Assembly: GCA_036852015.1 (NCBI GenBank)
Contig: JAANDG010000373.1
Location: 1-64,000, forward strand
Origin: Pelodera strongyloides
Taxonomy: Eukaryota > Nematoda > Chromadorea > Rhabditida > Rhabditidae
Length of the DNA: 64,000 bases
Direction of reading: 5' to 3'
The notes under the pieces are model-generated. The model was not told where the DNA came from and did no database searches. It saw nothing but the letters and a program-made list of their open reading frames with translations. Position numbers and translations under genes: made by a program. Position 1 is the stretch's first letter, and the number at the start of each line of letters is the position of its first letter. Positions 1 to 12,553 of this stretch are shown here, in pieces.

Positions 1-1240
1 AAAAAAAAAAAAAAGGTTGAGCATTGGACCCTGAGCCATGAGAGAAGTTACCATAGTTCGCGAGAAGATTTATGTGTATGCGTTTTCTGGGCTTACGTAT
101 GAACTCTTTGTACAAGTTCTTATCTGGGACTTGTTCAGAGTCTATTGGAAGGAGTGCTCATTACCTGCAAAATGTGCATCTTGTGGAATGCGATTTCCAC
201 AAAAGTGTTTTCTAGTTTGCCCATGAAAATAACTGCCTGCCATTGAGGAGGTTGCCGTTACTTTGTAGTCCTACCAATCCGTGAAAGGAAAGTATATAAT
301 ATAGTATAGTAAAAGTACATAAAGGAAGAAAAATATTGTCACTTTGCGGATCTAGTACTCATCTGATACCTTTAAATCCTTTTTGATTTCATGATTTTCA
401 TGATTGTATCGATTTTTTATCATAGAGTTGTTCAGCGACAGTGAGTAAACTTTGTGAGCGAGCGAACGAGCTGCAGCAAACCACTGAGAGTAGAGAAAAT
501 AATGTCATCTTCATTTTAAAGCTTACCGAATCTGAATGCAGAATTTGGCGCAAATATACTCGACTGATTTATGTGGCGATATTAGTATACCAGAAGACTC
601 CCCCTGAGGCCCCGAGCGTACGCACATCATCCAAACAGCAATCAAACAAACAAACAACACAAAAACAAACAAAGCTCCCAAATTTATATAATAAGATATT
701 TGCACCTCACTGCAGTAAAACATTATCCACGTTTCTGGAACTATCAGAAACTCCATTTAGAAAAAAATAGTGACCAATGTTATGAGCCACTTGGAAAACT
801 TCACAGAAATAAAATCATTTTGAACGCCGCTACGTCAAAGATATTTATTCGCACAGCTTATGAGCACGAGTAGTTAATATTATGTATGCTTGATGCGAAA
901 AAAAGAAACAAACCTAAGAAACAATTTTCTTTCAAATAGTCCTTTTGATGCATTGAAGTAAAAGAATGTTGCGAAGTCTATGTTCTTTATTTGTAAATAT
1001 TCGTTGTTTTTTTACATAATCTTCTTTGTCCAGTGCTTTACTCGTTTTTTTCGTTTGCAAATTGGAAGTTTTGTCATTAGTTACCCTCACACTTCACATT
1101 GATTTCGCATCATCTAGCTATTGTTTATGACATCCAAACTAGTATAGTAATGAACATGCTATGGAAATAAATCTGAGGCAAATTGTTTATTTTTGCTCGT
1201 ATGTACAAGTAATTTAGTGTATCTAACATTGAATATAGAT
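1..1240. other. Gene-less flank 3' of the collagen gene
   Basis: AT-rich sequence opening with a 14-nt A run. Short open readings occur on both strands, but none shows a domain, biased composition or a splice-site context I trust. It includes the 3' flank of the minus-strand collagen. Confidence 0.6.
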
Positions 1241-2102
1241 TTAACGGCGAGTTCCGTCCTCGAAGAAGACTCCTCCGTCGATGGCGCAGTACTTGGGGCA
1301 GATTCCCTTCTCTCCAGCACCTCCGGGCTGTCCAGGCTCTCCGGGTTGTCCGGGGTTTCCATCGGATCCAGGCTGTCCGTCGGGTCCGGGAGGTCCCTTG
1401 GGTCCAGGCTGTCCAGGAGCACCATCGCTTCCGGGCTGTCCAGGGGGTCCGGGAGGTCCTGAGGTCCAGCCTCTCCAGGCTGTCCAGGCTCTCCAGGAAC
1501 AAGAGGCTCGCTGGGGGCAGGGTTTCCGGGTGCTCCAGGCTGTCCAGGGGCTCCAGGGTTTCCGGGAGGTCCAGGGGGTCCCTTGGGTCCGGGCTCTCCA
1601 GGGGCGGCATCGTTTCCAGGGGCACCAGGCTGTCCAGGGGATCCAGCATCTCCGGGGGCTCCAGGAGGTCCGGGAGGTCCGGGAGGTCCAGCAGGGCAAG
1701 GCTTGCATGGGGGAGGAGTGGTAGGCTCGCAAGGAGACTGAGGAGGCTTTCCAGGGTTTCCGGGGAGTCCAGGTGCTCCGGGCTTTCCGGGGCGTCCAGG
1801 CTTTCCTGGGGTTCCGGCACCTCCGGGAGGTCCAGGAAGGCAGCATCCGTCACATCCTCCGGCAGCAGCGGCTTCACCTCCGGAAACACCGGCGTCTCCG
1901 TATCCGGACTGACGGGCAGTTCTGTTTCCAGCGGGCATCTCCTTGATCAAATTCACATCTTGCCAGATTCCACGGGCAGAGTCCTGAACATACGAAAGGG
2001 TTGTGTTTGTACGAGCAAAATTTAGTTCTTTATCTCTCTCTCTTTCTGCTTCTCACGTACTTCTTTTCTCTAGATCTCCCTCTATCTTATTCACTTTGTT
2101 CA

Positions 2103-2133
<31 letters not shown>

Positions 2134-2310
2134 AAATACACTACTTACTCTGCAATATCTGATGTCGTTGTTCACAGTTCTCTTCACATGGTTTACATAG
2201 TTGTAGACCATAGGAAGGGTGACGCAGACTGAAAGCACAGCCACCACGGAGAAAGTAACGGCCGAATAGGCCACAAAGCGATACGCCTTCACGCGTTGGT
2301 CAAGTTCCAT
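1241..2310 (-). CDS. Nematode cuticle collagen, two exons, one-base frameshift in exon 2
   Basis: Structural collagen of the extracellular cuticle, secreted by the hypodermis. Exon 1 (2310-2149, 54 codons) encodes the cuticle-collagen N-terminal domain: [10 protein letters not shown], then a hydrophobic signal-anchor (about residues 12-38) and NNDIRYCR. Donor GTAAGT at 2148; acceptor TTCAG at 1985-1984; intron of 165 nt holding a CT microsatellite. Exon 2 (1983-1241) continues in phase with [10 protein letters not shown], a furin-like R-T-A-R site, CDGCC and CKPC cysteine clusters, two Gly-X-Y blocks, and the C-terminus [19 protein letters not shown]. Near 1459-1460 one base is missing: the Gly-X-Y frame breaks after GEAGPQ and resumes one frame over as [10 protein letters not shown]. 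Exon 2 is 743 nt, one short of a multiple of three. With the base restored the protein would be about 301 residues, normal for the family. Assembly error, null allele and recent pseudogene are all possible. Confidence 0.9.
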
Positions 2311-2311
2311 T

Positions 2312-2320
2312 CTGAAAAAA
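2312..2320 (-). promoter_or_regulatory. Probable SL trans-splice acceptor of the collagen
   Basis: On the minus strand a T-run ends in CAG one base before the collagen ATG (AG at 2313-2312, ATG at 2310-2308). An acceptor this close to a start codon, with no obvious 5' exon, is the usual layout of trans-spliced nematode messages. Confidence 0.6.
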
Positions 2321-2527
2321 ACTTCTATTAAAGACCTTGACCAGAAGGCGATTGTATCTAGTATCTTTCTCTTTTCCAAAAGATAGTTTGGAAAAGGCGT
2401 TTTTAATGAATAAACTAAACGTTGCGCATGTGAAACATACCGAATTACTAATAATAATTATGTTCCTAAGCAAATACTTTGTATTGTCATAACCTAACCA
2501 TGTTCAAAAAAAACAAACAAAAAAAAG

Positions 2528-2581
<54 letters not shown>
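2528..2581. repeat. Poly(A) tract
   Basis: About 53 nearly uninterrupted A residues between the collagen start and its TATA-like box. It could be the 3' tail of a decayed retro-insertion, but no body is recognisable beside it. Confidence 0.9.
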
Positions 2582-2582
<1 letters not shown>

Positions 2583-2618
2583 AAAGAACGAGCCTGTCTC
2601 AGCAGTCTTCGCTCTCCC

Positions 2619-2637
2619 TTATATACCCTTTTATCAG
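2619..2637 (-). promoter_or_regulatory. TATA-like box and GATA-type site upstream of the collagen
   Basis: Minus strand reads CTGATAAAAGGGTATATAAG: a TGATAA GATA-factor motif 5 nt ahead of TATATAAG, about 310 nt upstream of the ATG with a poly-A tract between. Hypodermal GATA factors are known to control cuticle collagens in C. elegans; use of this site is inference. Confidence 0.4.
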
Positions 2638-2639
2638 TC

Positions 2640-3748
2640 CTTCGCAGCCCTGCGGCGCTTCCCCCTTTACACACAGGAAGTTTCGCTCACACAAAAAAAA
2701 CACTCTATATGCCAGTGTGTCTCTGCAAAATGTGAACCGAAATGCGGCAGGCACACGCGGCAAAAAGAACAATAAAACGGCGAATTTAATGCCTATTCTC
2801 CGCTGTTACGAGATATCGGTACGGAAACACTAGCGGTGTTATGAGATCTTTGGAGCAGCTTAGGGGGTTTAGCTGTGATACTTCGACTTCGAGAATTATG
2901 CCATATATTTAAAAATCTAGAGAATTAATGTGGATTTAACAGCAAGAAGAGAAGCGCCGTAAAAGCCTGAATAATATTTATGGTATTTTTGGATTTTAAC
3001 GTGTAGTGGGTATAATTTCATGGTATTGATGTGGTATAATTTACAATCTACTGTCATGTGGGGGAGAATTTTACAACAAGGATTCATACGGAAAGAGCCC
3101 AGAATAACATGCTCCCGAAGACATAATATGTACATATGATCCTCGCAACCCTTTAGCCGAGCATTTTGCTTGACACCCGGTTTTTGAAGCATTATTTCAA
3201 CAACATTGAATTCTCATGTACGTCGTATTTGCAATAACACTACCGTCCGGTGTATCTCTTTAAACTCCTAGGAATTTGCATAGCTATCACCGAGCAGTGA
3301 ACATTCCCGTACAATTCTTTAACATTCCTCTATTTGTAACAGACCATAGGCTGACAGGGCTCAAATGAAGACAGAGACCATATTCGCCACTCCCATTTCC
3401 CTCAGGGAATAGTCTCTGGGGAAAGAAAATAGCATTCTATGCGAGCACGAAGAGAAAAAGACGTGAATATGGCTCAGAAGCATGACAAACAATGTCAGGT
3501 CAAAGTCTAGTCAAATGTGCAAACTTGCCGCCCCTCCCATTTATGAATATTTATTTGGATGGAGGGGGCGGGACGGACGACAGGGCCGTTCACATGTCCC
3601 GAAAGCAGGATTGTTTCTTGTTGTACATCCGGACCATTGATCGCCTTTTTGCCGTCGCGAGAATTCGGATACGCGCATCGACCACACAGACAAGACGGCT
3701 GAAATAGCGATATAAATATTATATTATAAATACATGAACCAGTTATTC
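2640..3748. other. Gene-less stretch with one miniature element
   Basis: AT-rich spacer. Apart from the element at 3378-3472, I see only short unsupported readings on both strands. Confidence 0.5.
3378..3472. mobile_element. Miniature inverted-repeat element, family E, copy 1
   Basis: About 95 bp bounded by CCATATTC and GAATATGG. The core (GAATAGTCTCTGGGG, AGAAAATAGCATTCT, AGAGAAAAAGAC) is shared with a longer copy at 26902-27013. No coding capacity, so any transposase must come from elsewhere. Confidence 0.7.
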
Positions 3749-4664
3749 TTAAAGGGTAGGTCCACCTCAGAAAAAGTTATTAGTTTTTTTAGATTTCCCG
3801 TGTCTGTATCTACCAGAATAACTAAAACAAATTTGGCCGAAAATTATTTCCAACGAAATATGGAGCAAAAAATAGCCCTCCAGGACCATTATTACGATAG
3901 GCGTCGATGGGGTGTGGTGCATGATAAACCGCGCTCTCGCTAGCGTTGTTTGGGGACAATGAAAGGCGGGATTATGTGTGGGTTTGTTGATTTTTTAAAA
4001 CCATGCCTTTTATGGGGTCTCGATGTATGGCAAAAACAGCGCATTTTGCTTCCAAGTATCAAATGTGCATCTCGTGTACGATTTTGCATACACCTTTGAA
4101 AGTTAGAAAATGCACCATTGATAATACTAGAGGAGGCGAAAATGCACAGTTTATGCACGCCCGAAAAAATAGTCCTGTTGCTACCGCCGCGGGACCATTT
4201 TTTGGCGGTCTGTAGTTTTCTCGTGTAGTGCCAATCTACGGTAATTAAAGCCATACTTGGAAGCAAATCCGGCAATTTTTGCCATACATCGAGACCCCAT
4301 TTTTTTTTTGCGGGATTATGGCTGTGCGTTTGTTGCTTTTTTAAAACCATCGTTTTATTTTTTTTGCCAAGCTAAACGAAGCACAATTAATCCCGTCTTC
4401 GTCATTTGTATTGCGTTGTAGTTATTTTAGACAATTTTTTTTTGTATTTTGTTCGAAATTTTGCAAAATAATTTTCTTCTCAACTAACATGTAAAAAGGA
4501 TACCAGCTACCGTAATCCGAGGTACTCAAGCTGGACCATTTTTTGCTCATATTTCGATGGAAATATTTGCTGTCAATTTGTTTTAGTTATTCTGTAGATA
4601 CAGACACGGGTAACTAATAAAAATAATAACTTTTTTGTTTTCTGAGGTGGAGCTCACCCTTTAA
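3749..4664. mobile_element. Foldback element with a second element nested inside
   Basis: Outer arms about 3749-3895 and 4525-4664 are diverged inverted copies (TTAAAGGGTAGGTCCACCTC matched by GAGGTGGAGCTCACCCTTTAA, then an inverted tract around AGTTATTCTGTAGATACAGACACGGG). Inside is another palindrome: GGGGTCTCGATGTATGGC near 4014 is inverted near 4280-4300. Direct copies of GCGGGATTATG and TTTTTTAAAACCAT occur at about 3966-4003 and 4310-4350. No transposase reading is visible. Confidence 0.65.
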
Positions 4665-5064
4665 GAAATCTGGAGATGCTAAACCTAAATAATTGTCATT
4701 ACTCTCACTTATATTCTCATAAAACAAACGCGTTGAAAAGAACCATAGGACATTCCAGTGAAAGAAGTGTAATACTTCGGAAAACTCACATTATTTACAA
4801 TGTTCGCGACGGTATCAGCAGTCGAAGCAGAGGGTAGTCGATCGATTTGTGAGGCAGAAATGTTCGCGATGAAGTCACCGGTTTTGATAGTACGGATGTT
4901 AAACATGTGATATTATAACTTTCTGGAGGACAGTCCTGGCTAAAAACTAATACCACAAATCTTTAGCCAAAGGCTGAGTTTCGTTTGCATTTATTAAGCA
5001 CACTGGAATATCAGATACTGGTAATCGCAATTCATACCGTAGTAGCATTTGCACATTTCCCGAC

Positions 5065-8000
5065 TTAAACTCGACGCCTTTTTCGGAAATTTTGAACGAA
5101 AAACAATCCATCGAATTGGGTTGTCGCAGGGAAGATTTCTACTGAAAAACCGTTTATTAATACCGTAAAACCGTGTTACCTCATGATAAAGAAAGCTAGA
5201 TGGAACCTTAGTTTACCCAAATTGTCGATAGGATGTTGAAAAAAACACTAATAAGTCCATGTTAAGGGATGAATTCATTCAGTGACTGGTTAATAAGCTT
5301 CGTCTGATTTTTCAGAAACGCATACGCTTGTTTTTCAGAAACGAAATTGTGGTATGAAAAGTATTCTTTGCGTTGAGCGATGAATTTAGTTTTCAAAAAT
5401 GAGAGTCAATACTAACCGCGGGCGTCCGGGCAGACGGGCATGGCGTCAATGTTGACCGCATGGGATTCGGTGGAGATCACATCATGTAGAGAAGAACCAA
5501 CGATTTGTGACTAAATGAACGCACCTTGAAGCATTATGGAGTGTAGCAACACAGACCGTAGACGTAAAACCTTACTTAAAGAAACTCTGCAGAAAATAGT
5601 AGTGCAGTGCAGCATTTTCTCATTGGCATACGCGACCCGCGATGTGAAGAATTCAAAATTTGAAACTTGCCTTTGATGTGCACTTTCCTTCAACGGACGG
5701 ACACTTCCTTGAGTCCCATATGTAGACGTGGGCACCCCCGCCGATATGGACATATGGACCAACCATGAATCGGTGTCGTAAAACTGCAAAAATCTTGATT
5801 GATACAACATTTAAAACAATACATTCACACAACCAATTGTAAGCAAATTAGCCATTGGAAACATTGCAAGGGGAAGCTATGTGCCCGGTACAGCCCCATG
5901 GCGAAAAGTTGCCCTCAGCTGCCAATTCCACACCATCTATGCTAGCTGCATTGTTTGGATTGAACTAACGTGTTCGTGAACACAATCTCATTTGTTGTCA
6001 ATTTCTCCTCACATCAACATGACATAGTGGGTGGTATCTCTTTCGATTTCTAGCTCAGTATACCTTCCTATGTAGCTGGCCGTCATAAGGACTGTAATTT
6101 AGGTTACAGTCAGAACACGGGGGACTATGCGCTTGGGCGTATGCTAGACTTACGTAAGCGAACGTCGTATGTGTATGTTCAAACAGTAGATTACCTTGCA
6201 TACTTCAGTAAGGTATAACAAGCGCTAATTGGTGAATTGCAAAGTGAGTGGAGATTTCTCTAAACGTGTGTCTCGTCGATTCGCGGATTCGAAGCACTTC
6301 ACGTAGTCAACTCCACGCAGTAATCTACTCGATCTGGAGTCTTCTTCAAACCTTACTATCTGCTTCTCCGACTCCCCGAGTCACTGGGTGTCCTACCACT
6401 CTGCTACACCCGTTATCTCCACCCTTAGCACTATCTCCTTCTATTGGTTTTGCTTTCTCCTACCTTTAGCAATCATTACCCACCTTGTCGGTAAAGCAAC
6501 CAATGCGTTCTCATCACTACATGTTACTTCTCCGTGTTAACTAGACTGCTTTCAGGTACTTCTTGTGATAGCACGTACTTGAGATAAGGTCAAGCGTAGT
6601 GTGAAAACGTTATCATTTTGGTCATCATGTGAGCAAAACACCCCACTGAATACAAACCTAATACAAAACAAAATGTCTATGATTAAAGCTGCATATAAAC
6701 CTGAGAACTGTGCGTCATCAATACTAGGGATAATTTCGCTCAATTTTTCTAAATACCTATCGGCTGGGATTGGTCCAGTGACTGCACTGATCGTGCAGAC
6801 ACCGGTGAGGTTCTACAGCCGTCGCCCAGTACCTAGTCTGAAGTGAGGGGACCGAATGCGGCTCACCAACTAGGCGCCTCCCTTCGGCATTTACGTCTGT
6901 AGCGATTGCGCTATTCGAAAGCTATACAAAAATTTCTTTGGTGGATTCACAAAGGAAAAATGCTGCGATGGTTAGCAGCCCTGTACGACAAGTCACAGCT
7001 GGGAGTTGTGTTTTGAACTCTAGCATTGATGACACACAGTTCTCAGAATTATGTACAGCTTGAATGGCAGACATCTTGTTTTGAATTGGGCTCGCATTCA
7101 GTGGGAAGTGCCCCTCGCATAATAACCAGTATGATACATTTCCACAGCACGTTGATCATACTCAAGTAAGTATTACCGTAAGAAGTTCCGGAAAGCAGAC
7201 TAGATAACATGGAGAAGTATCGATGAGCATGCAGTGATGGGAACACATTGGTTGCTTTACCGACAAGGAGGGTACTGCTTACCAATGGTAGGAGAAACCA
7301 AAACCAGTGGAAGGAGATAGTGCTAAGGGTGGAGATAACGGGTGTAGCAGAGTGGTAGGACACCCAGTGACTCGGGGAGCCAGAGAAGCAGACAACGTGG
7401 TGTGAGGTAGGTTCCATGTAGAGTAGATTACTGCGTGAGGTTGATTACGTGGAGTGCTTCGAAGCCGCGAATCGACGAGACACACGTTTGGAGATATCTC
7501 CATTCACTTTTGCTATTCACCAATTAGCGCTTGTTATACCTTACTTAAATATGCAAGCTAATCTACTTTTTGAACACATACACATACGATTTTCGCTTAC
7601 GTAAGTCTAGCATACACCCAAGTGCATAGTCCCGTGTTCTGATTGTAACACAAATTACAATCCTTATGACGGCCAACTACATAGGAAGGTATACTGAGCT
7701 AGAAATCGAAAGAGCTACCACCCACTATGACATGTTGATGTGAGGAGAAATTGACAACAAATGAAATTGTGTTCATGAACATGTTTGTTCAATCCAAACA
7801 ATGCAGCTAGCATAGATGGTATGGAACTGATAATTGAGGGCAACTTCACGATGGGGCTGTACAGGGGACATAAGCTTCTTCCAGCAATGTTACCAATGGC
7901 AGGAAGGAGTTGACAGCGTTAACTTAGCTTAGCCGATAAAATAAAACTTAGCTTGCAAATGTGGAGGTGAAGGATCCGCTTCGATGTAGACAGCTACCAG

Positions 8001-8174
8001 GTAAACATCGGTTCTGTTTCTCCTTTCTACTCAGTGGTTCCTTCGTATCATGCTTCTTCTCGACTGCAGTCCTGAAAATGAAGTAGATTATATCAGAAAT
8101 AAGCTTTCATTTAAATCGATATACCAGAACAAACGGTGCAGAAAAGGTGCAGAAAGAGCGAAACAGCGAGAAAG

Positions 8175-8214
<40 letters not shown>

Positions 8215-9587
8215 CGAGAGAGAGAAATTTAGCGAGAGAGAGATTTAGATGAGAGAGATTTTGAGAGAGAGAGCGAGAGAGAGGAGAGAGGGAGAGAGAG
8301 GGAGAGAGAGAGAGAGAGAGGGAGAGTGGGAGAGAGAGAAATCCATAGCTTAGCTTATAAGCTGCACTTATAAAAATGCGCAACAACGTCGTTCATAAAG
8401 GACCACCTCGAATTGTAACCACACTTTTATCATTATTTTGTAAACTGCCTGCTAGAAGGAATGTCTTTCAGATTTTACATTTTACATAGCATAGTCATAG
8501 TTGAACAATAACTTGTAATTTATAACAAAAATTGGTTCGTTTTGACTCAATCACTGACTGAAATAAGCAACAACTAAAAACTCAAAATGTCTGCAAAAAT
8601 TGTAAAGTCTATGATAATGCAGAACAGTCTATGATAACATGACAAACCCTCAATAACATGGCAGTACAGTAGTGCTACAACATAGGTGCTTGAGAAATCA
8701 AACAGTCTACATCTTAATCTTGCAAACATGACACTGGCTGCACAAAAAAAGGTTTAATCAAGAAAATGGCGCACTTTTCGTATGTGGCGAAATGTGCGCC
8801 ACATCTACTTGACTTATCTCCTACTTTATTATTCAAAATTCACTTACCACTTTTGAGGGAAGTAGCCCACCTGTCACACCCTCGAAGCCCACGTCAATGT
8901 CGTCACTCTCAGCTCCGAAGTAGACCTCGCTGACTTCCGCAAACTACAACATTGTTTCAGTGAATTATAAACTAAAAAGAAAACTAAGAATAAACCGGGT
9001 TATGTACTTGAACCATAAATCTGACTCTTCTTCTAGTGAAAGGAGAAGTGAAAGCTTACGATAAGTTTGTTTCAATCGTTGAAATGATGATTAGTACCAG
9101 CAAATGCTACTACCCCAATGACGAGGGTTTAAAACGGTACGCTCATAGAGTTTTATGTTACACTTTCGCGCGAATTCGCCGCGAAAGTACATCCAAGTTC
9201 ACTTTTCCATTTTCGAGCAGTTTTAGGTGTGCAAAAACGCTGCAGGTATGTAAATTTCTTACTGTATGTAAAATTCCACTAGTTGAAACTGCAAAAACAT
9301 GGATGATACTTTCGCATGCGAAAGTGCGCGATTAACATAAATACTCTATAAATGAGCTAGAAAATTATTGTTCGTTTTGGGCATTTCTGACAAGTGTACT
9401 GAAATTATGTCCAACTACTACATTTCTACGTTTCGGTGTCGAACGTCATAAATACATTAAATAATAAAAATAAATAAAAGAGTTAATTTACCTTATGTAC
9501 AAGGAAGAAGTGTGGATCATAGACAGCACGACGACATGGCACCAAATATGAATGACCCAGAAAAAATTTTCGTAAATTATTTGTATT
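5065..9587 (-). CDS. Unrecognised multi-exon protein, 3' part of gene (inferred from splice sites)
   Basis: Exons read by eye: 9587-9492 (32 codons, ...LRKFFLGHSYLVPCRRAVYD...), 8943-8848 (32 codons, FAEVSEVYFGAESDDIDVGF...), 5783-5671 (FMVGPYVHIGGGAHVYIWD, ending KCTSK), 5510-5417 (SQIVGSSLHDVISTESHAVN...CPDAR), and 5141-5065 ending TTQFDGLFFVQNFRKRRRV and stop TAA. Phases agree at 9492/8943 (0), 5671/5510 (0) and 5417/5141 (1). At least one exon between 8848 and 5783 is missing from the model because the phases do not meet there. A possible earlier exon at 10048-9941 stays open and in phase and contains a hydrophobic WGLLCTHVCAFLLLQSL stretch. The 5671 donor is non-canonical (AAAG|GCAAGT). 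I recognise no family; the FP...DGLFFV ending faintly recalls the C-terminus of NOL1/NOP2/Sun methyltransferases, but no catalytic motif is visible. A 2-kb foldback sits in the large intron. Confidence 0.5.
5850..7903. mobile_element. Large foldback repeat, arms of about 740 bp
   Basis: Arms 5850-6590 and 7145-7903 are inverted copies with scattered mismatches. For example, CTCGTCGATTCGCGGATTCG at about 6271 is inverted at about 7466, and CACTGGGTGTCCTACCACTC at about 6384 is inverted at 7350-7369. The spacer is about 550 bp. Readings inside the arms mirror each other and look non-coding. It lies in an intron of the minus-strand gene. Confidence 0.8.
8178..8340. repeat. GA microsatellite
   Basis: Long (GA)n tract with TTT interruptions, inside an intron of the minus-strand gene. 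Confidence 0.9.
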
Positions 9588-11090
9588 CTAATTCTAATTA
9601 GAATGCGAATGGTATGCTAATTTTCAGTGATTTCATGACTCTTGCACGTTTGGGGGCGCCTTCGAGGGAAATTTCTATGCGCGGTCAAAAGTACGTTTCA
9701 GCCAATACACAAGGACCACCGGGTTGAGAACAAAGTGTTCAGCCAGTGCATCTTTTTGGAACAAAAGCTTTCATTAGAAAGTGAATGAATATTGAAGCAG
9801 AATGGATCTTTTTTCAATGAAATATAGGAAATATGTATAAAATATATATTTTTTACAGAAATCTAATAGTACAGTAATCTTTTTAAAATTCTCGCTCTAC
9901 AATTGTGCTAGTAGTTTATTTCCTCAGAAATTAAACTCACGAGGTCAGGCGGACGAAAAACGCTATTCCTCAATTTCTTTACATAAAAGTGAAGTGATTG
10001 TAACAGTAAAAATGCACAAACATGTGTGCATAACAATCCCCATAATGGCTGAACACTCGCACTTACCGTAGTTTTTGAAAGCAATTACAGAAGACAATTA
10101 CTGTAGTTTTTGCAATTGCCAACACGTGTTTGCAATCATTTGATTATGTTGGGAAATTTTTATGGCCCACTCTCTCTTTTCAAAAATGTGGTACTGCGGT
10201 GATGCTCAGAAGATGTATGGGCGGCGTACCCATTAGCGTGACAGGTTCTCGCCGCGAACTACGCTACTTCATCAGTGTTCGCTTCGCGAATGTTGGATAA
10301 ATAGTAAGAATAATTGTTCCCGTGGGCTTCCAGGGAACTTTGACAATTTCCAATTGGAGAAGGCACTTGTTTTCGTCGTAATGTTAAACATTTTAAAGTT
10401 AACGTACACTGTACCGCAAACTATATTCACAGCGGTGCACGAGAACAGTCTTCTTTATGAAGATTTCGTATTTTTTAATCATATCACGCAAAATATTTTA
10501 TCTGATGTCGTCGGTAGCTGCTTTTTTGTCCATGCTGTCAAAGGTAGAATAAATTTCTCGTATTTTCCTATTTTTTAAAGCGAAATGCTAGCCCCTTTGG
10601 AAATTTGCATATGAAAGCTCTATTATCCTATGCTAATTGTACTTGACGATCGTACAACATTATACATAGGTTTGCTTACATATGCAAATTTCCAAAGTTT
10701 CGCTTTAATGTTTATTTTTTGTTCTGCGTGCTCGGCGCACCCCCTTTATCATTCTCGAAAGGAAAGGAAAGGGAATGTTGGACAGGTTGAATGGGCACTT
10801 TTGATTGTTTTTCACTCCCTTTTATTTGCCTTCTTCTTCATTTCTCTCTCACTCTCTCTCCTCTCTCTCTCTCTCCCCTAATCTCTTTCTCTCTTCTCTC
10901 TCCCTTTCTCTCACTTTCTCCCTCCCTTTTCTCCCTCTCTCTCACTTTATCTCAAATATACTACTTTTGCACTCCCTTTCTCTTTCTGGTGTAATCTGGT
11001 CACGTGAAATAGATCCCATTTGCCCATTTTACTCCATCTTATAACACGACTATTCTTCGTAATCCGCACTCTTTTCAGCTATAGTTACCT

Positions 11091-11137
<47 letters not shown>

Positions 11138-12501
11138 CTCTTCGCACCTTCCTCTGTCAAATTGCATTACTCCTCTTTGAGTGCGACACGGACACGGGGC
11201 CCACTCACTAATTGCCCGTCCAAGGTCCGCTCTCTTTATTCTTCACGGGCCCTTTTCATTTCGGCTTAGTTCTAGTATGTTTGTTTATTTCTTTGTTTGT
11301 GCGTGTTACTAAATCCATATACACATGTTAGTTTCCAGCCGCATGGCACATGGTTTGTGATGCGCCACGGATCAACTGAATTTTCGCGTACTACTTATGT
11401 GCTGATTGTTTGTAATTCGGGAATTCCGGAGTAATGGAGCGCAACTTGCTAGGGTAGGGGGTTGTGCACTTGTCCAGCATACTCACAAAACACGACGTAC
11501 CCCGCCGCTTTAATCAAAAAGATTAATTTGCAATCCACCGAGCAAGTAGCAAATAAACTCATTAATTCTTGCGATCAAAGTTCAGAATTGACTTTGTGTT
11601 TGGAAAAAAAGACTATTTTTTCTCGAACCAATTTTTCTCCAAAACCGTCGATATTTGGTCATAACATGGTCTCGAAGTGGTCTGGTCGCCGATTGCTCGA
11701 AAACCTGTCTCTTATTTTTACTTTATTTCACAATATTTTTTTTCGCGAAAGAACCAGCCCCAACTATAATTTATTCTCTTTGTTCAGTGCACGTGTGGGT
11801 GACTCATTGCTGTTACTATTTGAAATGGCTACCTTTTTGAACAATATTTGAACTTTGAATCAATAGTTTTCGAAACTCCCCACCTTGTATTAACATTAAT
11901 ATTATTTCTATAATTCTGTATATTATTTGGAAAAAAATTCAAGTTAACTTGTGTATACCTTGATATATATTTGTAATTCTTTTTGGGGACAGTCGTTTCC
12001 GGTTTCTTTTATGCCAATTGTGTGCGATATACTGAATGATTTATACCGTTGGACACTCAAAAATTCGCGTTATTTTTCGCTTCCTCGTTTCTCTGTTCTC
12101 TCTTCACTTTCTATACTATTCCTCTTCTCGATCTCCCTATTTTTCTCAGCGAAAATTACTTGAATAGTGCATTCCAGGAAACATTTCTCATGTTGTTTTC
12201 CATCACGTGAGACAGCAGAGAGCACCACACACCCTTTCCCTTTATAATTACACTATATCGATTGTTCGGCACAGTATGGCACATTTTTGTAACTTTGCTA
12301 AATTGATTGAAATTTTATTGCTTATTGTTTGGGGAAAATTTATTCCGAAACATTGGCTCGTGTTGCCAAGGTGACGTAATTTGTGTTATCTCCTTGTAGA
12401 ACATCTCATCTCAAAATAACAATAGCATTATATTATATTTCTATCTAATTTATATGTTTTATCGAATTTATGCCCTTCTTGTGCAACAATAAAAAAAGAA
12501 G

Positions 12502-12553
<52 letters not shown>

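Noticed and set aside
4709..4906. Minus-strand reading MFNIRTIKTGDFIANISASQ... with a possible GTGAGT donor
   Set aside because: An in-frame stop lies just upstream and no acceptor lies between it and the ATG. It does not join the neighbouring gene, which already ends at 5065.
10791..11044. Ser/Leu-rich readings over CT tracts here and at 31643, 36849, 42693, 44642, 50232, 54080 and 57175
   Set aside because: Direct translations of (CT)n or (GA)n microsatellites, open in several frames at once.
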